From contig JBCBKL010000012.1 in assembly GCA_038521825.1 (NCBI GenBank), positions 52,107-116,106 of the forward strand: 64,000 bases of DNA, written 5' to 3'. This DNA is from JBCBKL01 sp038521825. Lineage in GTDB: Bacteria; Pseudomonadota; Alphaproteobacteria; Rhodobacterales; Rhodobacteraceae. The notes beneath the pieces were generated by a model, which worked only from the letters and a program-made list of their open reading frames with translations, was not told the DNA's origin and searched no databases. The first letter of the stretch is position 1; every line of letters starts with the position of its first letter. This document shows, in pieces, positions 59,732 through 64,000 of the stretch. The translations under genes were made by a program, and so were the position numbers.

Positions 59732-62020
59732 ATGAACAAGGCAGTGACCGACGGTGTCCTTCTGATGCCCCCTGCATTTGCGAATGGCTTGGATGTTTGG
59801 TCGAGCGGCGACGGAACGCCCGGCTCGGACACTTATGAGAATGCGGCAAACGCGGCCTTTGTCCCGGCGGATCAGGATTTTGGCGGGTGCCTTGAGATCC
59901 TCAAACAGACCGGTACCGCGCGGGTGCGCTATATGGGTGAGACGCCCATACTTCCTGGCTGCTATCTGAAGGTCACGGCCAGGATCAAAGCGATCAGTGG
60001 TGCTCTTCCGACTGTCCGTATTGGTGCGTGGCCCGGCGGTGCGGGCGGCGCTCAAGTCACGGGAATTCCGAGAACCGGGCCATCGACGACTATCACGACT
60101 TATGGCGATGTCGTTGAAGTATCCGCCATCGTCGGCGGCGGTAACCGCCAGGGTGTGGATATGGTCTGGGGCGGCGACGCCATTTACGGTCACTTCGGTA
60201 TCGATCTGACAGGTCCCAATGGTGGTGTCCTCCGCCTGGATGATATCACGATTGAAGATGTTACGAGCATATTTCACCGCGATTTGTTGGCCCTTGTGGA
60301 TGTACGCGACTATGGCGCAGTAGGTAACGGCAACACCGATGACAGCGCTGCCTTTGACGCCGCAAACATCGCGGCCCAGGGCCGAACGGTTCTGGTGCCT
60401 AAAGGTGTTTTTCGCCTCAACAGCGATGTCACGTTTGACACGCCCGTGAAATTCGAAGGCACGTTGAGCATGCCTGACACGGCGGTGCTGAGCCTGCGCA
60501 GGAACTTCAATCTGGTCAGCTATATCGAAGCCTTCGGAAACGAGACAACCGCTTTCAGGAAGGCGTTTCAGGCCTTGTTGAACAACGCCGACCACGAGTC
60601 GCTCGATCTGTGTGGCCGCAAGATCTCGGTCAATGCGCCGATCGACATGCAGGCCGCAACGCCTGAACGCACGAGCTATGCCACACGCCGGGCTATTCGC
60701 AATGGCCAGTTCGAGGCACAGGGCAACGACTGGACAACCGACGTGGTGAGTTCGCAGGCGACGTACAACACCAACTTTTCCTATACGCTGTCGAATGTTG
60801 TCAACGTCGCCAACGTGCCTGTCGGTGCCTTGGTTGAGGGCGTGGGAGTTGGCCGCGAGGTTTATGTCCGATCCAAGAACGTCGCGGCCCGTGAAGTCAC
60901 CCTGAGCCGCCCGCTTCACGATGCTGCCGGGACCCAGAATTTCACCTTCAGCCGATTCAAATACATCCTCGACTTCAGCGGCTATTCAAGCCTTTCGAAG
61001 TTCATTCTCGACGGCATCGAATTCCAGTGCAACAACAAGTGCAGCGCCATCATGATGGCCGATACCGGGAAGACGTTCCAAGTTCAGGATTGTTTTATTA
61101 GCCGCCCGAAGGATCGCGGGATCACCTCCAAGGGTACCGCTTGCCAGGGCATGCTGATCGACCGCTGCCAGTTCCTGTCGAGTGAGGATGCCCTGCCGTC
61201 GCAGGACCGGGTTAGCATCGGCCTCAATGCCAATTCTAACGACGTCAAGATGCGCAACAATCGCGCCACCCGGTACCGGCATTTCGCCATCCTTTGCGGC
61301 CAGAATAACCTGGTGATCGGCAATCACTTTTTCCAGGGTGATGACGTGACCGACGGGATCCGCACGGCGGGTCTGATCCTGGCGACGACCCATACAAGCA
61401 CGGTCGTATCGGGCAACTATGTCGACAATTGCTATATTGAGTGGACGAACGAGCACGACCCGGCGCCCGAGTTCAATTCTGAGTTCAGCTTTAGCGCCTT
61501 GTCGATCACTGACAACGTGTTCTTGTCCGGGGATGTGGCCCCATGGTTCAGCTATATCGTCATCAGGCCCCATGGCGCTGGCCACTATCTGAACGGTGTG
61601 GCGATCACCGGCAACAAATTCCGCAGTATCAACGGCAATATTGACAGGGCAGAGCGTGTCGATACGAGCTTTGCCGATTTCAACGAGACCCGTCACCGCG
61701 ACGTGCTGTTTGAGGGCAACTCCTATCACAACGTGTCCGAACCGGCGGCGAATCCGCTTGTGCTGGAACACACGCAATCGACCGCCGCGTCGACCTGGAC
61801 CATTGGCACCGACAATGCGCTGCCATTTGGGTCACGGGCCCGGTTTGTTTCGTCCGCAATGCCGGTCGGTCGGTTGCAGGCATCGAACAACGCGACGGTC
61901 TTTGCCTCGTGTTACGCGGAAGGTGAGATTGGTACGAACGGCGACCAGTTCCGCCTTGTGTGGCCGCAGGCGGTCAAGGGCACGGTTCGCGCCGAGGTCC
62001 GCATCGACCGCGTCGCCTGA
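59732..62020 (+). CDS. Right-handed beta-helix protein (GH28/pectate lyase superfamily-related), possible GTA head spike
   Basis: The 762-residue protein has no signal peptide. The N-terminal ~190 residues form a beta-rich binding-type domain ('FANGLDVWSSGDGTPGSDTYENA'). Then comes the pectate-lyase-superfamily opening 'VDVRDYGAVGNGNTDDSAAF' at about residues 205-224, and a long parallel beta-helix with repeated 'N-x-(F/Y)-x-N'-type turns, ending in a small C-terminal domain. This resembles phage tailspikes. I recall Rhodobacter gene-transfer-agent head-spike proteins (GhsA/GhsB) with a similar start, but cannot verify this. GAGG precedes the ATG at 59732. Confidence 0.75.
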   Translation: MNKAVTDGVLLMPPAFANGLDVWSSGDGTPGSDTYENAANAAFVPADQDFGGCLEILKQTGTARVRYMGETPILPGCYLKVTARIKAISGALPTVRIGAWPGGAGGAQVTGIPRTGPSTTITTYGDVVEVSAIVGGGNRQGVDMVWGGDAIYGHFGIDLTGPNGGVLRLDDITIEDVTSIFHRDLLALVDVRDYGAVGNGNTDDSAAFDAANIAAQGRTVLVPKGVFRLNSDVTFDTPVKFEGTLSMPDTAVLSLRRNFNLVSYIEAFGNETTAFRKAFQALLNNADHESLDLCGRKISVNAPIDMQAATPERTSYATRRAIRNGQFEAQGNDWTTDVVSSQATYNTNFSYTLSNVVNVANVPVGALVEGVGVGREVYVRSKNVAAREVTLSRPLHDAAGTQNFTFSRFKYILDFSGYSSLSKFILDGIEFQCNNKCSAIMMADTGKTFQVQDCFISRPKDRGITSKGTACQGMLIDRCQFLSSEDALPSQDRVSIGLNANSNDVKMRNNRATRYRHFAILCGQNNLVIGNHFFQGDDVTDGIRTAGLILATTHTSTVVSGNYVDNCYIEWTNEHDPAPEFNSEFSFSALSITDNVFLSGDVAPWFSYIVIRPHGAGHYLNGVAITGNKFRSINGNIDRAERVDTSFADFNETRHRDVLFEGNSYHNVSEPAANPLVLEHTQSTAASTWTIGTDNALPFGSRARFVSSAMPVGRLQASNNATVFASCYAEGEIGTNGDQFRLVWPQAVKGTVRAEVRIDRVA

Positions 62021-62052
62021 TCAGGAGGTTTAGGCGGGTTTCGGGGGTGCTT

Positions 62053-62883
62053 TCAGAGCCCCTCGACCCAATCCAGCATCATCGGTGCCCAATCGTTGGG
62101 CACCGTATGCCCGCCAGGGAAAAGCGCCAGTTCGAGCGCTGTACCGGGTGCACAACGCACCCATGACCGTCGCCAGAAAGCGCCATCGGTATTGAACCGG
62201 TCACCGCGCAACTGGTCGCACCCGTTTTCAGCCCGCCACAGCCGCATCGCATAAAAGACGTCGCCCTGAATGAACGCGTTCGGGTCGTGCACGTCCTCGC
62301 CCCTGACGACACGCCCCTCGAGCGGGACGGTCGTATCGGCCCAGCCATGGGTGTGCAGCATTCGCACGGGGCCGCCGCAATCTGTCGGGTGGGTTCGCCA
62401 AAAGGCTCCACCAACCGGGATGTAGGCAAAGAACGCGTCCGGCGCCGCGCAGGCCAGGTAATGGGTCATGGATCCGCCAATCGAAAATCCGCCCAGCATC
62501 ATTGCGTCTGGATCGAGTCCGAAGCGTTGTGCCGCGTCGTCGCGGACCTGCTGAAGAAAGGTGATTTCGTCGCGCGCCTGTGGCCATTCGGGGTGGAATG
62601 ACCAACTGCGCCCGTTGCGACCCTGGCGCGGCATGCCGTCCGGGGCGATCACCGCAAAGCCGCGGTTCAGTGCTGCCGGTACCCAGCGTCTGTTGTTGAT
62701 TGTGCCAGCGCCGGATCCGCCCCAGCCGTGCAAAAACACGATCGTACCGCGTGGCTCCCCATCCGGCAATTTGATGTGGTAGCTCCCGCCGTCGATTTCA
62801 CACGCATCTGGATCGGTGCCGCAGCCGGAAAATGCCGCTGTCCCCACCCAGATCAGCGCAAGCGCGGTTAGAAGTCTTCGCAT
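62053..62883 (-). CDS. Exported PHB depolymerase-like esterase (LpqC type), probable lipoprotein
   Basis: The 276-residue alpha/beta hydrolase has a signal peptide with a lipobox-like 'AAFSGC' (Cys near residue 21), an oxyanion region 'FLHGWGGSGAG', nucleophile elbow 'GFSIGGSMTH', acid in 'HGWADTTVP' and His in 'FPGGHTVP'. It belongs to the polyhydroxybutyrate depolymerase/feruloyl esterase group; the substrate is unknown. It lies 2 bases after the rhodanese gene and is co-transcribed. Confidence 0.86.
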   Translation of the reverse strand: MRRLLTALALIWVGTAAFSGCGTDPDACEIDGGSYHIKLPDGEPRGTIVFLHGWGGSGAGTINNRRWVPAALNRGFAVIAPDGMPRQGRNGRSWSFHPEWPQARDEITFLQQVRDDAAQRFGLDPDAMMLGGFSIGGSMTHYLACAAPDAFFAYIPVGGAFWRTHPTDCGGPVRMLHTHGWADTTVPLEGRVVRGEDVHDPNAFIQGDVFYAMRLWRAENGCDQLRGDRFNTDGAFWRRSWVRCAPGTALELALFPGGHTVPNDWAPMMLDWVEGL

Positions 62884-62885
62884 AT

Positions 62886-63392
62886 TTATCCCTCGGAATA
62901 AGCAACGACCGGCAAACCGGCGGCGATCCAGCCCGGGCCTGCGCCCGAACCCAACATCCCCTCTGGCACATCAACGATAGCGGTGAAACCCGCCTTGGCC
63001 AGCCGATTTGACATGGCCCGCGATCGCACACCGCGTGCACAGATCAATGCAATGTCACGCCCGGTATCGCCGCCCGCAATCCGTGTGAGCGCGGGAACGA
63101 AATCGTCACGGCGCATGTCGAGTGGAATGGCCCCTTCTCCGATGCCCGTCCGGCCCCATTCATCCGGTCGGCGGATGTCGATCAGCAGGATGTCGTCCGC
63201 TTTCGCCTGCTCATGCGCCTGCGTGACGCTGAGGGCGCGGTCACCGACAGTTGCGCCGACGTTGAACCAGCGTCCGGCGAAGACGCCGCCACCGATAACT
63301 GCTCCTGCAGCCAAAAGTCCAAAACCCCGCCGCGGCATGCGCAGCGGGGTCTTTTGCCGATCCGACTGGGGGGTTTTCGGATCGGTGCTCAC
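62886..63392 (-). CDS. Exported or membrane-anchored rhodanese-domain protein
   Basis: The 168-residue protein has an N-terminal Tat-like signal or anchor ('PRRGFGLLAAGAVIGGGVFAG', residues about 20-40) and a single rhodanese domain with 'LLIDIRRPDEWGRTGI' and the active-site Cys loop 'CARGVRSRAMS'. A sulfur-transfer or redox role in the periplasm is likely. The GTG start at 63392 immediately follows the YHS gene stop. Confidence 0.87.
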   Translation of the reverse strand: MSTDPKTPQSDRQKTPLRMPRRGFGLLAAGAVIGGGVFAGRWFNVGATVGDRALSVTQAHEQAKADDILLIDIRRPDEWGRTGIGEGAIPLDMRRDDFVPALTRIAGGDTGRDIALICARGVRSRAMSNRLAKAGFTAIVDVPEGMLGSGAGPGWIAAGLPVVAYSEG

Positions 63393-63917
63393 TTAGTTGA
63401 CCGGTGCGGCGCTGGTAAATTTCGGGATCGTCCGGTCCGATGCGGCATCACCTTCGATACCAACCCAGTTGTTTTCCGCGAGTGATATGTTGCCGGGGAT
63501 GTCTTCTTGCCAGAAGCCGACCACGGTTTCGGTGATATTGAGATAGAGTTTCCCCTCAACTATGCGCCACAAGTAGGGGTTGGCCGGGACCTTGCCGCCC
63601 TTGGCCACACCGTAGGCACAGTGCCCGTCATACTGCGGTGCATAAGCGGCAGGGTCTGCAACGAACTTGTCGCGGTTGGCTTCGGTCGAGAACGCAAAGG
63701 TTGCGCCATTATATTCCGCCGTGATGTCCGAAAGGCCGGCGACGGGTGCGGTTTGCTTTTGTCCGAGGGGGCTCTGCGGCAGATCGAAATAGGCGACGAC
63801 GTCGTATCCGGATGCGGCAAAGCCTGTTTCGTCGACATATTGTTCGCCCGCAAAGGCGGATGTGACGATGGTCAGCGCGCTGGCTGCCGCTGCAAGGGTG
63901 AGGGTAAAGCGGTTCAT
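63393..63917 (-). CDS. Exported YHS-domain protein
   Basis: The 174-residue protein starts with a Sec signal ('MNRFTLTLAAAASALTIV', cleavage after AFA) and has the YHS-type pattern 'GYDVVAYFDLPQSPLGQ' and 'FSTEANRDKFVADPAAYAPQYDGHCAYGVAKG'. YHS domains often bind metal such as copper. The ATG at 63917 follows GAGGAC; an upstream in-frame start adds nine residues before the signal. It heads an operon with the rhodanese and esterase genes. The last 83 bases of the window hold its promoter side. Confidence 0.87.
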   Translation of the reverse strand: MNRFTLTLAAAASALTIVTSAFAGEQYVDETGFAASGYDVVAYFDLPQSPLGQKQTAPVAGLSDITAEYNGATFAFSTEANRDKFVADPAAYAPQYDGHCAYGVAKGGKVPANPYLWRIVEGKLYLNITETVVGFWQEDIPGNISLAENNWVGIEGDAASDRTIPKFTSAAPVN

Positions 63918-64000
63918 GGTCGGTGTCCTCGACGGGTTGATCACTGATGCCGAACGTCTCTGTGTTCGGGTGATGCAAAGGATAGGGGCGTTGCGTCAAG

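Noticed and set aside
59549..60919. 456-codon minus-strand frame opposite the beta-helix gene
   Set aside because: It has no ribosome-binding site and no recognisable sequence, and it is a composition shadow of the plus-strand gene.
1..64000. tRNA genes, rRNA genes, CRISPR arrays, prophage or integrase genes
   Set aside because: Reading both strands I found no tRNA-like T-arm with acceptor stem, no regular spaced repeats, and no integrase or transposase-like protein.

Overview
The window is about 62-63% GC, gene-dense, and almost certainly from an alphaproteobacterium of the order Rhodobacterales (Roseobacter/Rhodobacter group). This is inferred from the mreBCD-mrdA-rodA order, an NtrC-like regulator that lacks the sigma54-contact loop, several small Rhodobacterales-type families (recalled as DUF6478, DUF6494, DUF6505), and codon use. 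It looks chromosomal. I see no tRNA, rRNA, CRISPR array, integrase or intact insertion sequence.

Layout. 1-4.9 kb: the elongasome operon mreB-mreC-mreD-mrdA-rodA on the minus strand, with rodA cut by the window edge. 5.4-9.9 kb: a divergent phosphite locus, with ABC importer genes (ptxABC-like) on the minus strand and phosphite dehydrogenase ptxD plus a LysR regulator on the plus strand. The PtxD catalytic residues fall at exactly the reference positions. 10.2-11.9 kb: leuA, preceded by an unannotated 25-codon leucine leader peptide and an attenuator-like hairpin. 12-20 kb: a LuxR-type regulator, an SDR overlapping an iron-sulfur photolyase/cryptochrome, an AEC transporter, a translationally coupled fghA-DUF188-HAD-ornithine cyclodeaminase operon, and an MFS transporter. 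20-31.7 kb: zapE, a 45-residue membrane peptide, folC, accD, a CPBP protease, a 1028-residue ABC-like protein whose ATPase motifs are all degenerate and which ends in a cyclic-nucleotide domain, ilvD, and three poorly known small genes.

31.7-48.8 kb is a respiratory formate dehydrogenase island. The minus-strand operon runs DUF3305, DUF3306, TorD-like chaperone, small Tat protein, fdhA (cysteine type), fdhB, fdhC, a WD40-cytochrome c fusion, a 41-residue membrane peptide, an NtrC-like response regulator and a histidine kinase. Around it are a polyferredoxin, a periplasmic protein joining a shortened ModA/TupA-like segment to a monohaem cytochrome c, and a coupled operon DUF6494-mrp-lipoate ligase-like-DUF6505. 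The likely theme is maturation, electron output and sensing for periplasmic formate oxidation.

48.8-58 kb is a glycerol-3-phosphate theme: glpD, its DeoR-type repressor with helically phased repeats at its start, a LysR regulator, and an ABC importer followed by a GpdQ-like phosphodiesterase. This suggests import and cleavage of glycerophosphodiesters feeding GlpD. 58-64 kb holds a tandem winged-helix regulator divergent from a VOC protein, an entericidin-like lipoprotein, a large beta-helix protein with a CtrA-like site that could be a gene-transfer-agent head spike, and three exported proteins (YHS, rhodanese, esterase). DUF numbers and family names come from memory and were not searched.
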